Origin: Panacagrimonas sp963975245
GTDB taxonomy: Bacteria > Pseudomonadota > Gammaproteobacteria > Nevskiales > Nevskiaceae
DNA: 64,000 nucleotides
Reading direction: 5' to 3'
NCBI GenBank assembly: GCA_963975245.1
Contig: CAXBFJ010000002.1
Span: 310,001 to 374,000 of the forward strand
Position numbers and translations under genes: made by a program. The notes under the pieces are model-generated. The model searched no databases and was not told the DNA's origin. It was given only the letters and a program-made list of their open reading frames with translations. The first letter of the stretch is position 1. Each line of letters starts with the position of its first letter. This document shows positions 53,889 to 62,971 of this stretch, piece by piece.

Positions 53889-54356
53889 TCAAAACTCCCA
53901 GCCCTCTGCTTCCATGAAGCCTTCGAGATCCAGATAGGGGACCTTGAAGTGTTCGCAAATATTCGGGATTTTTACCGCATTGGGCTTGAAGCGCTCCATC
54001 GTCACAACAGTTCCGCCAATGGCGTGGGCCCGCGCGATGATGAATGCATCTGCATTGCGACCGCCCTTGATGAGCTTCTGTTTTTCTATGTTGGCCTGGA
54101 AATGCGGCACAGCATAAATCTTTGCGACGAAAGCGCCCTCATTTGCATCTGGCGTCGTAAAGATCTTGGCATTCGTTGTGGCCCACTCGGTGTCCGCGCC
54201 AGGTACTCCATTGTGTAACTCATGGTAAGCCTCACGCGTTGATGTGATCTTTCCATCCGCCACAAGCTGGTCAAACGCTTCCCAAAGCGAAACAAAGCGC
54301 TTCCGGTAGTAATTTTTGTGCAGGTTAGAAATGACGTTAGTGTCCAGAACGTACAT
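53889..54356 (-). CDS. DUF4411 (PIN-like) toxin candidate
   Basis: A 155-residue protein with a PIN-type start (MYVLDTNVISNL, acidic Asp5) and conserved acidic positions further on (NADAFIIARA, a central Asp). It matches DUF4411, usually found next to XRE/ImmA-type genes; a PIN-fold RNase toxin is likely but not proven. Its ATG shares one base with the stop of the preceding antitoxin-like gene (TGATG), so it is translated as the second gene of a two-gene unit. Base composition is more AT-rich than the neighbours. Confidence 0.85.
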   Translation of the reverse strand: MYVLDTNVISNLHKNYYRKRFVSLWEAFDQLVADGKITSTREAYHELHNGVPGADTEWATTNAKIFTTPDANEGAFVAKIYAVPHFQANIEKQKLIKGGRNADAFIIARAHAIGGTVVTMERFKPNAVKIPNICEHFKVPYLDLEGFMEAEGWEF

Positions 54357-55510
54357 CAGAGGCCGCCCCCCGCGAACTTCTCTGCGAAGGCAGGCAGGTT
54401 CTTCGGCTTGAGGTTCAGGTATTCGGCGAGCTGCACGCGATCAAATCGGCGCTGGTAGTACCTAGTAAAAGCCAGATCGATGTAGCGCTGACCGAGGTAC
54501 GCGTGGTGACTGTTGTAGTAATTTCCCGAGGACTCGGCATTCTTTGACTTCATCTGTGCGGACCAGTCAGCGGCGGCGGCCCCGTACTCATCGGTGTCGA
54601 TCAGGCCTCGATCGAGGAACTTCCTATAGACCACTTCTCGACTGACGCAAAAATGCTCAGCAAGCTGAGATGCTAGCTGTCTACTGATCATGACGCCCTT
54701 GATCATCTTGTCGAGCAAGTCGTCTGGAACCAAGACGCGAGCGGCCAAACCGTTGCAGATGACCTCGATTCTCTGCTCATCGTCCCCCAGGTGAGGAAGG
54801 AACTGATCATCGAGAATGTCGACGCCGCTCGTATGGAAGAGCAAGTGTCCTAGCTCATGGAAAAGAGTAAATATCTGTCGCGATTTTGCCGAGCTGTTGT
54901 TGATGTAGATGACCGGAAATTCATCATCGTAGATACAGAAACCGAAGTAGTTTGGTGCGCGAAACGCGTCCTTAAACACGTAGACGCCAGCCTTGGTCGC
55001 AAATACCTCTCGCCACTTATCGAGAGCTTCATCCACACTCCTCCAGCTCGTTTGCTCGTCGATACTGACGCCTAAATATTCGCGTACTTCAGCAGCAATA
55101 CGGTCTAGAGTGGCATTCGTCGAAAATTTAAGGTCGCGACAGATAACTCGGCCCGCCGGATTTTTCCCATCATTCAGTTCGGCAAGGTTGATCTGCATGG
55201 CTTGAGCACGACGAAGAAAAAGTCGCACCAAGCGCGGAATTGCGGCGAAGTCCTGCGGCGTGAGCGTACGGAAGGACTGCTCGATCGGCGGCACCGTCGG
55301 CGGCTCAGGGAAGAAGAACACTGCCACGGGAGTCTTGAACTTTTCAGCCATTTGCTCGACCTGCGCGTAGGTCGGCATCGCCTCTCCAGCTTCCCAAGAG
55401 GCGATCTTCTTGAAGTGACGTCCTGCGTCCTCGAGCGAATAACCCGCTCGCTCGCGAGCCCACCGCAGAACACCCGGCGTGATTGGCAGACCACCCTTTG
55501 ACTCTGCCAT
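54356..55510 (-). CDS. XRE-ImmA/IrrE metallopeptidase (COG2856) antitoxin-like protein
   Basis: A 384-residue fusion. Residues about 10-75 are an XRE helix-turn-helix (RWARERAGYSLEDAGRHF, IASWEAGEAMPTYAQVEQMA). Residues about 150-320 are an ImmA/IrrE zinc peptidase with His218-Glu219 and His222 (FHELGHLLFH). Such proteins sit before DUF4411/PIN genes and probably repress the unit and neutralise the toxin, perhaps by a proteolytic switch. It stands in AT-richer DNA, flanked by spacers with no other genes, which suggests horizontal gain. Confidence 0.87.
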   Translation of the reverse strand: MAESKGGLPITPGVLRWARERAGYSLEDAGRHFKKIASWEAGEAMPTYAQVEQMAEKFKTPVAVFFFPEPPTVPPIEQSFRTLTPQDFAAIPRLVRLFLRRAQAMQINLAELNDGKNPAGRVICRDLKFSTNATLDRIAAEVREYLGVSIDEQTSWRSVDEALDKWREVFATKAGVYVFKDAFRAPNYFGFCIYDDEFPVIYINNSSAKSRQIFTLFHELGHLLFHTSGVDILDDQFLPHLGDDEQRIEVICNGLAARVLVPDDLLDKMIKGVMISRQLASQLAEHFCVSREVVYRKFLDRGLIDTDEYGAAAADWSAQMKSKNAESSGNYYNSHHAYLGQRYIDLAFTRYYQRRFDRVQLAEYLNLKPKNLPAFAEKFAGGGL

Positions 55511-56067
55511 GTTATCGGTCTCGGCCTAGCTCGACGCTCAATCCGTGCTCCAAATAGGTTGCCAGCATCCTCTGGCCTATCTCTGACGACATTATTGCCG
55601 GTCTTTGGCCGTGTGTGGAGGAAATGCATCCGCGAAGTGAATCTCGGGTGCAAGCGTAATTGTGCGTCCATCGGTTGGAGTGAAATAGCCCAAAGGCCGC
55701 TTTCGGTCGAGCTAGTTAGCGAGACGACTGTCTCCTTCGGGCTGGTTGTCGCCGGTCTGAATCTCTTCGCGCGAATGGCCGCTTTCGGCCGATGAATTCG
55801 CGACATCGCATTTCTGCTTAGAGCCCGTTCCCGCGTTAATGGATGGTGTGGCAGACCTGCCCCGGTTGGTGAACTTTACGACAACGGCGAGCAGATTCGA
55901 TGGCGGTGCTGGGCAGCTGGTTCGAAAACGCCTGCTCAGGTCGTTCGGCCTCGCCGGGCAGACGGTTGGGGGGTAGTGCACAGCGTTTTGCCGAAGTATT
56001 AGCGTAGTTGGACGCCAACAAAAAAGCCCCGGCGATACCGGGGCTTTTTGTGTAGCGGCTCATGTGA
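55511..56067. other. 557-base spacer with short repeats
   Basis: This region between the toxin-antitoxin pair and hppA has no supported gene. It carries GGCCGCTTTCGG twice (55695-55706 and 55777-55788, the latter extended to the palindrome GGCCGCTTTCGGCC), with a one-mismatch copy on the other side of the module at 53749-53760. It ends at the hppA terminator. Confidence 0.45.
56021..56049 (-). terminator. Rho-independent terminator of hppA
   Basis: A 12-bp stem (AAAAAGCCCCGG with CCGGGGCTTTTT) and 5-base loop lies 19 bases after the hppA stop codon. The A-tract supplies the U-run for the minus-strand transcript; its symmetry allows action in both directions. Confidence 0.88.
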
Positions 56068-58101
56068 TCAGCCCAGCAAAGGCACCAGCAACAGAGCCAC
56101 GATGTTGGTCACCTTGATCAGCGGGTTCACCGCTGGGCCCGCCGTATCCTTGTACGGGTCGCCAACCGTGTCGCCAGTCACCGCAGCGTGATGAGCCTCT
56201 GAGCCTTTGCCGCCGTGATGGCCTTCTTCGATGTATTTCTTGGCGTTGTCCCAGGCGCCGCCACCGGTGCACATGGAGATGGCTAGGAACAGGCCGGTCA
56301 CGATGGTGCCCATCAGCAGTCCGCCCAATGCTGCTGGCCCAAGGACCAATCCGACAATGATCGGAATGAACAGCGGCAGCATCGATGGCAGGATCATTTC
56401 GCGGATTGCCGACTTGGTCAGCAGGTCAACGGCCTTGTCGTATTCCGGTTTGCCGGTGCCTTCCATGATGCCTTTGATTTCGCGGAACTGACGGCGCACT
56501 TCTTCAACCACCGCGCCCGCAGCCCGCCCCACTGCCTGCATCGCCATGGCGCCAAACAGATAAGGAATCATGCCGCCGATCAACAGGCCAATCACGACCT
56601 GCGGATTGTCGATGGAGAAGTTCACCTCCATGCCCATGTCCAGCAGCTTGTGCGAGTAGTCCGCAAACAGCACCAGTGCGGCCAGGCCGGCTGAACCGAT
56701 CGCGTAACCCTTGGTCACGGCCTTGGTGGTATTGCCCACCGCATCCAGTGCGTCCGTGGTTTCGCGGATGGAACTGTCCATGCCGGACATCTCGGCAATG
56801 CCGCCCGCGTTGTCGGTAATGGGGCCATAGGCATCGAGCGCGACGATCATGCCGGCCATGGACAACATGGCGGTGGCCGCAATCGCCAGACCGAACAATC
56901 CAGCCAGCGCGTAGCAGGTGTAGATGGCAGCCGCTACTGCAATGACAGGTGCAGCGGTGGATTTCATCGAGACTGCCAGGCCCGCAATAACATTGGTGCC
57001 GTGACCGGTTTCAGAAGCTTTGGCAACCTGCTGCACCGGACCGTACTCGGTGGCGGTGTAGTACTCGGTGATGACCACCATGGCTGCCGTCAGGGCCAGT
57101 CCCACGAGGCTGCAATAGAACAGCGGCATGCCAAGGCTGCTTTCAAACAAGGCATTGGTGACGAAGTAGAACGCAATCGCAGCGAGAATACCGGACACCG
57201 CAAGTCCGCGATAAAGCGCGTTCATGATCTTGCCGCCTGCCTTGACCTTCACGAAGAAAGTGCCGGCAACGGAGGCGACGATCCCCACGGCACCCAGCAA
57301 CAGGGGATACATGGCGCCTGCCCAGCCATAGGTGGCATAGGAGATGCCAGCGATCAGCATGGATGCAATGACGGTCACTGCGTAGGTCTCAAACAGATCC
57401 GCAGCCATGCCCGCACAGTCGCCCACGTTGTCGCCTACGTTGTCTGCAATCACGGCAGGGTTGCGGGGGTCGTCTTCCGGAATGCCGGCTTCGACCTTGC
57501 CCACCAAATCAGCGCCAACGTCCGCACCCTTGGTGAAGATGCCGCCGCCGAGGCGGGCAAAGATGGAAATCAGCGAAGAACCAAAGGCCAGGCCAATCAT
57601 TGGCTGCAGTGCGGTATTGAGGGCTTCCTTGCTCGGTTCGCTATCCATGACAAATCCGAAATAGCCGGCTACACCGAGCAGACCAAGCCCGACCACCAGC
57701 ATGCCGGTGATGGCGCCGCCCTTGAACGAAACATTGAGGGCATCGTTCAGGCTCACGGTAGCCGCTTGTGCGGTGCGCACGTTTGCGCGAACAGAAACGA
57801 ACATGCCGATAAAGCCAGCAAGCCCGGAAAGAATGGCGCCGATGGCGAACCCGATCGCAGTTGGCCAACCCAGGGCCGGGACAAAACCGATGACGAAAAA
57901 CAGAACCGCGCCGACCATCGCAATGGTGATGTACTGACGACGTAAATAAGCGCCGGCGCCTTCCTGAATCGCGCCGGCAATCTTCTGCATGGTGTCGTTA
58001 CCGGCGTCCTTGCCGACGATCCATTTCGCCACCACGATGCCATACAGAATGGCGACGGCGGCGCAGATGAGAGATATGAGTAATCCGTTTTCCAACAGCA
58101 T
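56068..58101 (-). CDS. hppA: Membrane pyrophosphate-energised proton pump, K+-independent type
   Basis: A 677-residue integral membrane pyrophosphatase with about 16 helices. Pyrophosphate and Mg binding is seen in DVGADLVGKVEAGIPEDDPRNPAVIADNVGDNVGD. The residue that sets potassium dependence is Lys460 (GNTTKAV); potassium-dependent enzymes have Ala there, so this enzyme is predicted to be K+-independent and to pump H+. GGGGA precedes the ATG by 8 bases. It would recover energy from pyrophosphate made by CysDN and other reactions. It is not adjacent to a cation transporter. Confidence 0.95.
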   Translation of the reverse strand: MLLENGLLISLICAAVAILYGIVVAKWIVGKDAGNDTMQKIAGAIQEGAGAYLRRQYITIAMVGAVLFFVIGFVPALGWPTAIGFAIGAILSGLAGFIGMFVSVRANVRTAQAATVSLNDALNVSFKGGAITGMLVVGLGLLGVAGYFGFVMDSEPSKEALNTALQPMIGLAFGSSLISIFARLGGGIFTKGADVGADLVGKVEAGIPEDDPRNPAVIADNVGDNVGDCAGMAADLFETYAVTVIASMLIAGISYATYGWAGAMYPLLLGAVGIVASVAGTFFVKVKAGGKIMNALYRGLAVSGILAAIAFYFVTNALFESSLGMPLFYCSLVGLALTAAMVVITEYYTATEYGPVQQVAKASETGHGTNVIAGLAVSMKSTAAPVIAVAAAIYTCYALAGLFGLAIAATAMLSMAGMIVALDAYGPITDNAGGIAEMSGMDSSIRETTDALDAVGNTTKAVTKGYAIGSAGLAALVLFADYSHKLLDMGMEVNFSIDNPQVVIGLLIGGMIPYLFGAMAMQAVGRAAGAVVEEVRRQFREIKGIMEGTGKPEYDKAVDLLTKSAIREMILPSMLPLFIPIIVGLVLGPAALGGLLMGTIVTGLFLAISMCTGGGAWDNAKKYIEEGHHGGKGSEAHHAAVTGDTVGDPYKDTAGPAVNPLIKVTNIVALLLVPLLG

Positions 58102-58389
58102 TTTCTAATCCCCAAATAATTGATCCTGGTCGTAGGCCGGATCTTTGAGCCTTATGCCCGCCCCTACCATTCTCCTCAAGCACCGGCAAGTTGCGGGATG
58201 AAAAAAACGCACCTGATGCTAGCACGCAAAATGTGTTAAGCCAGTTACCAGCCGGTCCTGCTAGGGGTTGCCCCTATGCCTGCGGTCCACGTTGCACAAG
58301 GCAACACGCCCGACGGCGCCGCGAGAGGCGCAGTCTGGCGTGCTGGGGGATTTCTTCGCGCGGCCATGCCGCAGAGGCCGCGACCTTGC

Positions 58390-59343
58390 TCAGATTTTCT
58401 GAGCGTCGGGTCTTTGCAAGGCGAGGGCGACGCGGGCGGATGCCTCGCTGGGAATCCGTTTGAGCTTTTCGATTCGCCTGAGTTCGGGGCCCAGCCCATG
58501 ACCATTGGCAAGCTGAATCGACAAGCCTGGCCGCGCATTGAGTTCAAGCACCAAGGGGCCAAGTTCGCGGTCCAGCACGATGTCTACGCCCAGGTAGCCG
58601 AGCTTGACCAGGTCGTAGCAGCGGGTGGCGAAATCCAGTAATTGGTCCCAGCCGGGAATCTGGATGCCGGCCAGAGTTTCCTGAGTATCGGGGTGCAGGT
58701 CCAGGGGCGAATTTCGCCATACGCCGCCCTTGGTGAGGCCGGTTTGCAGGTCAATGCCGACGCCGACGGCGCCTTGATGCAAATTGGCTTTCCCATCGGA
58801 GTCACGTGTGGGTAGCCGCGCCATTGCGGCGATAGGTACGCCGCGAAATACCAGGGTGCGGATATCCGGCACACCCTGGAAGGTCACACGATCAAAGACC
58901 GGATCAAACTGGACAAAGTATTCGATCATCGCCTGATCGGGGACCCCGCCCAGGCTGAACATGCCGGACAAGATGTTGGAGATGTGGTGCCCGATGGCTT
59001 CGTCTTCCATCAGCGAGCCATTGGCGCGCACAAAACTTGAGCCACGGCGATCCTTGATCACCACGATGCCGTCGCCGCCCGAGCCGTGTGCCGGCTTGAT
59101 CACGAAGCTGCGATGTTCGCGCACGATGTCTCGAAACGAGCGGGCTTCGTGCTCCGAGGAGATCACGCCGTAAAGCGGTGGTACCGCGATGCCGGCCTCG
59201 ATAGCCAACCGCTTGGTCTTGAGTTTGTCATCGACCAGCGGATAAAGCCGCCGCGGATTGTGCGCCATGATGAAGCGCGCATTGCGCTCATTCATGCCGA
59301 TGATGCCGTGCTCCCGCAGGCGACGGGGCCAGTTCCAGATCAT
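58390..59343 (-). CDS. Alpha-L-glutamate ligase-like ATP-grasp protein
   Basis: A 317-residue ATP-grasp ligase related to RimK. Nucleotide binding is in FVIKPAHGSGGDGIVVI (about residue 80), and the metal site is ELNARPGLSIQLANG near residue 270. It should join an amino acid, perhaps glutamate, to a carboxylate. Its start overlaps the stop of the upstream 7TM gene by four bases (ATGA), making it the last gene of a three-gene operon. The substrate is not known. Confidence 0.88.
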   Translation of the reverse strand: MIWNWPRRLREHGIIGMNERNARFIMAHNPRRLYPLVDDKLKTKRLAIEAGIAVPPLYGVISSEHEARSFRDIVREHRSFVIKPAHGSGGDGIVVIKDRRGSSFVRANGSLMEDEAIGHHISNILSGMFSLGGVPDQAMIEYFVQFDPVFDRVTFQGVPDIRTLVFRGVPIAAMARLPTRDSDGKANLHQGAVGVGIDLQTGLTKGGVWRNSPLDLHPDTQETLAGIQIPGWDQLLDFATRCYDLVKLGYLGVDIVLDRELGPLVLELNARPGLSIQLANGHGLGPELRRIEKLKRIPSEASARVALALQRPDAQKI

Positions 59344-60869
59344 TTTGCAGGCGCTCGCAGTGCAGACCGGAATCGCCAGAATTCCGTCAGGCGATAGCCG
59401 GTGTAGCGGCCGAGCAACAGGGTGGCGGCCAGCACCACCAGCAACAGCTCGGGGAACACGAACGCCAGATGCTCGAGGTAGCCGTTACTCATGGTCAGGA
59501 AGGCGAACACCGCCACACTGAGACTTCCCAGGCCGCGGATAATGGCCTCGCGCCCGCCGTGTTCTTCCCAGACGATAGACATACGCTCAATAGTCATGGC
59601 CAGGATTACCATCGGAAACAGCGCGACCGAGAGACCGCGGCCAAGGCCGAGTCGATAACTGATGACGCTGATCGCCAACATCAGAAGGATGACGATGATC
59701 AGTACCGCCGCGAGTCGCGGTACCAACAACAGTTTTAGATGCTCCAGATAGAAGCGGATTGCCAGACCCAGTGCCACGACCAGTGAGAACAGGATCATGC
59801 CCCACAGCAATTCGGTTTCCCGGAACGCCAGTGCAATCAGCACTGGCATGAAGGTCCCAAAAGTGGCGAAGCCAACGATATTGCGGAGCAACACCACCAG
59901 AAATGCGCCCAGCGGCACGGTCAGCAAAGTGGCGTAGACGTTCTGCGTGTGAACCGGGAGTCCGAGCAGAGAGAATTCGATCACCCGTGAATCCTGCAGA
60001 GCTGCGGTTGAACGCGCCAGGTCAACCGCATCACGCAGGTCGTGGCGGGCAGAGAAGCGAAGCTCAGCATTGCGTCCGCCCTCAACCTGCAGGGTGGGTT
60101 CACCGTTGCGCTGCCAGATCAGCATGTTGGCCGGCAGGCCAAGCGCGCCGGTTCTGGGATTGAAGACCAACCAGCGTTCTTCGTTATGAACTTCGAGCAA
60201 GGGTTCGAGCTGCCCACCGAGCAGGCCGTGGCTCAGTGGAATGGCATAAATCACGCGTGCCGGAATGCGGGCGCCGCTCAGGATGTAAACCAGCTGTTCG
60301 GCAAACAACGGGTCCGTGTTGGCACCTTCACGCAACACCTTTACTGAGGGGTCGTTGACGCTCACGTTCATTTGCAGAATGAGCTGTCTGGCAAACGAGG
60401 CGATATCCGCAGATTGCGAGCGCACCAGCGCCAGCAGGGTTTCTACGGCAGGTCCGATGTGTTCCGGATACTCTGGCTTGGCCGGGTACTCCGGCTTGGA
60501 CTGGGCCTCTGAAGTTTCCTGTTCCAGCTTGCGCAGGGTTGCCTGGTAGTAGAGCGTCTGCGGGCCGCTGGCCCTGCGTTTGGACCAGAGCGCTTTGCGA
60601 TCCTCCCCACGTTCCTCAACCGCCAGGCCAAACTCGCGGGAGATGAACTGTTCGTCCATCAGCTCGAAGCCGACGGGATCATGCGGCAGGATCAGACTAG
60701 CCTTGACCTTGCCCTTGGCTTCAAAGCTGGCGCGGGCTTCAACAATCCATACGGCGCCTTGCGCATTGGGCACCAGCGGTAGACCCAATCCCTTGACCTT
60801 GTAGGCGCACATGCCCAGGCCGGCCAGTGCCAGCACCAGCGCCCAGATGTAGACACGGATACTCGTCAT
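59340..60869 (-). CDS. Inactive transglutaminase fused to 7TM domain
   Basis: A 509-residue inner-membrane protein. One N-terminal helix is followed by a periplasmic transglutaminase-like domain (about 30-260, LVYILSGARIPARVIYA), which is described as catalytically dead in this family. The C-terminal 230 residues hold seven helices (from about 300: LLTVPLGAFLVVLLRNIVGF). It probably senses or guides a periplasmic ligand for the ligase encoded next to it. It overlaps both neighbours by four bases, so all three genes are tightly coupled. Confidence 0.88.
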   Translation of the reverse strand: MTSIRVYIWALVLALAGLGMCAYKVKGLGLPLVPNAQGAVWIVEARASFEAKGKVKASLILPHDPVGFELMDEQFISREFGLAVEERGEDRKALWSKRRASGPQTLYYQATLRKLEQETSEAQSKPEYPAKPEYPEHIGPAVETLLALVRSQSADIASFARQLILQMNVSVNDPSVKVLREGANTDPLFAEQLVYILSGARIPARVIYAIPLSHGLLGGQLEPLLEVHNEERWLVFNPRTGALGLPANMLIWQRNGEPTLQVEGGRNAELRFSARHDLRDAVDLARSTAALQDSRVIEFSLLGLPVHTQNVYATLLTVPLGAFLVVLLRNIVGFATFGTFMPVLIALAFRETELLWGMILFSLVVALGLAIRFYLEHLKLLLVPRLAAVLIIVILLMLAISVISYRLGLGRGLSVALFPMVILAMTIERMSIVWEEHGGREAIIRGLGSLSVAVFAFLTMSNGYLEHLAFVFPELLLVVLAATLLLGRYTGYRLTEFWRFRSALRAPAK

Positions 60870-61420
60870 TTATCGGATTTTTCTGAGCTGCCCGAAGCAT
60901 CGTCTGTGTAATCACAGCTTGGCGACGTCAGATGCACGCGCCCGGGATTGATGAGATAGCGATCTGCCAGGAAGCGGCGCCCCAGCAGAACCGGGTAGAT
61001 GAACTTGCTGCGGTCTACCAGCGTGAATTGTGCCCGACGTTTTTGTTTTCCGAGGCAGAAATCAAGCTTCACCACAGGTCGGCGATCGTTCTCCCCTTCG
61101 TGCTCCTTGATTCTTACATTGCGGAACAGGGGGCGCTCCATTGGAATTCTTTCCCAATTGCCATCAACGGTCTTGAGATTGAGTTCAAACCTGACCCAGT
61201 CTTCATCGCCTTTCTTGAAGCGCTCAATCTTCTCCGCATTGATGGAAGATGTCTTGGCGCCGGAATCGAGCTTGGCCTTGAGCAGTACCTTGCCGTCATC
61301 AAAGGTGAGCTTTTCGACCCAGCCGACCTGACTCGGGCGTTTGTCTCCGGCTGACAGGGACCAGGGCAACAGCATTAATCCCAGCACGAGCGGGATGAGA
61401 GTTTTGTTGGGGAAATTCAT
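60866..61420 (-). CDS. Retropepsin-like / RimK-associated protease
   Basis: A 184-residue exported protein with a signal peptide (ending SAGD). It contains the PF05618 motif KAKLDSGAKTSSINAEKIE near residue 55, where DSGA resembles the aspartic-protease active loop of retropepsins; the family is often called ATP-dependent zinc protease. The C-terminal part has LLGRRFLADRYLINPGRV. It is the first gene of the operon with the 7TM and ATP-grasp genes. It starts 27 bases from a divergent hydrolase gene. Confidence 0.85.
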   Translation of the reverse strand: MNFPNKTLIPLVLGLMLLPWSLSAGDKRPSQVGWVEKLTFDDGKVLLKAKLDSGAKTSSINAEKIERFKKGDEDWVRFELNLKTVDGNWERIPMERPLFRNVRIKEHEGENDRRPVVKLDFCLGKQKRRAQFTLVDRSKFIYPVLLGRRFLADRYLINPGRVHLTSPSCDYTDDASGSSEKSDK

Positions 61421-61447
61421 GTCGCTTTGTTGTAGCCTGCGCGGGCC

Positions 61448-62929
61448 ATGTTATTGAACCGCATATCGTTGTTAGGAATCACTACGCTCGCAAGCCTATC
61501 ATGGGCTTCGCTGATATTTGCCAGTGAAACAGCGATCACCGCTGGCGAGGAATTGGACGCCGAACAGCCCGTTCTGCTGGAGATTCCGGAAGAGCCCGTA
61601 ATTCCCGATACGCAGGGCAAATCAGAGGCTGAAACGGTAGCCGAGCCGCCAGCTGCGGCGCCTGAACCAGAACCGGACAAAGGCACGCCCCAAGCTGAAC
61701 CCGCGCCGGATGAAATCAAGGCAGACCCGGTTGCCGAGAAAAAGAAGAAGCAGAAGAAGGCACAGGCCAAACGGGAAAAGGCTGCTGGCGCCATCGACTC
61801 GGCAAGAAGTGGAAAGGACAAGAACGAGGCGCCTGAGGAAATTGCGATTGCCTCAGAGCCGGCTCACAAGCGCGCCCCCTTTGAGTTGCTGGGCGAATCG
61901 GTGGCGCCGGCCTCGATCCGCCATCTGGGGTGGCAGGCTGGGGCCGGTTTCGGGATTCTTGACGAGCCGACCCCGGTACTTGTGGTTCACGGCAAGGATG
62001 AGGGGCCTGTCCTGTGTCTGACCGGGGCGGTGCATGGCGACGAGATCAATGGCATCGACGTGGTCCGTCGTGTCATTCACGGCCTCAAGCCGGAGGAGCT
62101 GCAGGGCACCGTCGTCGGCGTGCCTATCGTCAATCTTCCCGGTTTTCGGCGAAGCTCCAGATACCTTCCGGATCGGCGTGATCTGAACCGCTATTTTCCG
62201 GGTGATGCGAAGGGCAGCCTGGCATCACGAATTGCGCATTCATTCTTCAACAAGGTAATTCTGAGCGGCTGCCATTTGCTGGTGGATGTTCACACTGGCT
62301 CGTTTCATCGCAGTAACCTGCCGCAGCTCCGGGCAGATCTGCGGGACAGCACCATCGCAGATATGGTCCACGGCTTTGGCGACATTTCCGTCCTGCAATC
62401 CATTGGTGCTCGCGGCACTTTGCGGCGTGCTGCGGCGGAGGCGGGTGTGCCGTCGGTCACCATCGAAACCGGCGAACCCCTGCGACTTCAGCCGAGCGAG
62501 GTCGCACGTGGCGTCAAGGGCATCGAAGCCTTGATGAGCCATCTGGGCATGACCCGGGAACGTCGTCTATGGCGCATTCCACAACCCATCTATTACGAGT
62601 CCCGGTGGCAGAGGGTTCAGCGTGGCGGAATTTTGTTCTCGAAGGTCAAACTCGGCGACCGCGTCAGCATTGGGGATGTCCTGGGAACCGTCACGGACCC
62701 GATCACCAATAAGGGCGTCAACATCGTGGCGTCATATAATGGTCGCGTCCTGGGGCGAGCGCTCAATCAATTCGTGATGCCGGGATTCGCCGCATTCCAT
62801 ATAGGTATTGAATCGAGCCAGGAAGAATTGATCAACGAGATCGAACCCGAAGAAGAGGCAAGCACCCCCGCGGGTGACGTAACGTCCGAGACTGTCGATA
62901 ACGACCGACCTGAACGCCTCCCAGAATAA
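61448..62929 (+). CDS. Exported AstE/AspA-like zinc amidohydrolase
   Basis: A 493-residue member of the succinylglutamate desuccinylase/aspartoacylase family. It starts with a signal peptide (cut near ASLIFA), then a Glu/Pro-rich and Lys-rich extension (to about residue 140). The hydrolase core has the zinc motif HGDE (GAVHGDEINGIDVV, about residue 195), the DLNRYFPGD motif and a third ligand in DVHTGSFHRSN. The last 100 residues form a lipoyl-like barrel (KVKLGDRVSIGDVLGTV). It probably cleaves an amide or peptide link in the periplasm. It is divergent from the ligase operon with only 27 bases between. Confidence 0.85.
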   Translation: MLLNRISLLGITTLASLSWASLIFASETAITAGEELDAEQPVLLEIPEEPVIPDTQGKSEAETVAEPPAAAPEPEPDKGTPQAEPAPDEIKADPVAEKKKKQKKAQAKREKAAGAIDSARSGKDKNEAPEEIAIASEPAHKRAPFELLGESVAPASIRHLGWQAGAGFGILDEPTPVLVVHGKDEGPVLCLTGAVHGDEINGIDVVRRVIHGLKPEELQGTVVGVPIVNLPGFRRSSRYLPDRRDLNRYFPGDAKGSLASRIAHSFFNKVILSGCHLLVDVHTGSFHRSNLPQLRADLRDSTIADMVHGFGDISVLQSIGARGTLRRAAAEAGVPSVTIETGEPLRLQPSEVARGVKGIEALMSHLGMTRERRLWRIPQPIYYESRWQRVQRGGILFSKVKLGDRVSIGDVLGTVTDPITNKGVNIVASYNGRVLGRALNQFVMPGFAAFHIGIESSQEELINEIEPEEEASTPAGDVTSETVDNDRPERLPE

Positions 62930-62971
62930 CTACGAGCGTGCGATTTTTATGCACGCAATGCCGATAACTCC

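Noticed and set aside
55559..55795. 78-codon open frame right of the toxin-antitoxin pair
   Set aside because: No ribosome site, no family resemblance; it contains the GGCCGCTTTCGG repeats and is likely non-coding.
57001..57945. 314-codon + strand open frame inside hppA
   Set aside because: Antisense to a conserved pump gene, with no recognisable motif.
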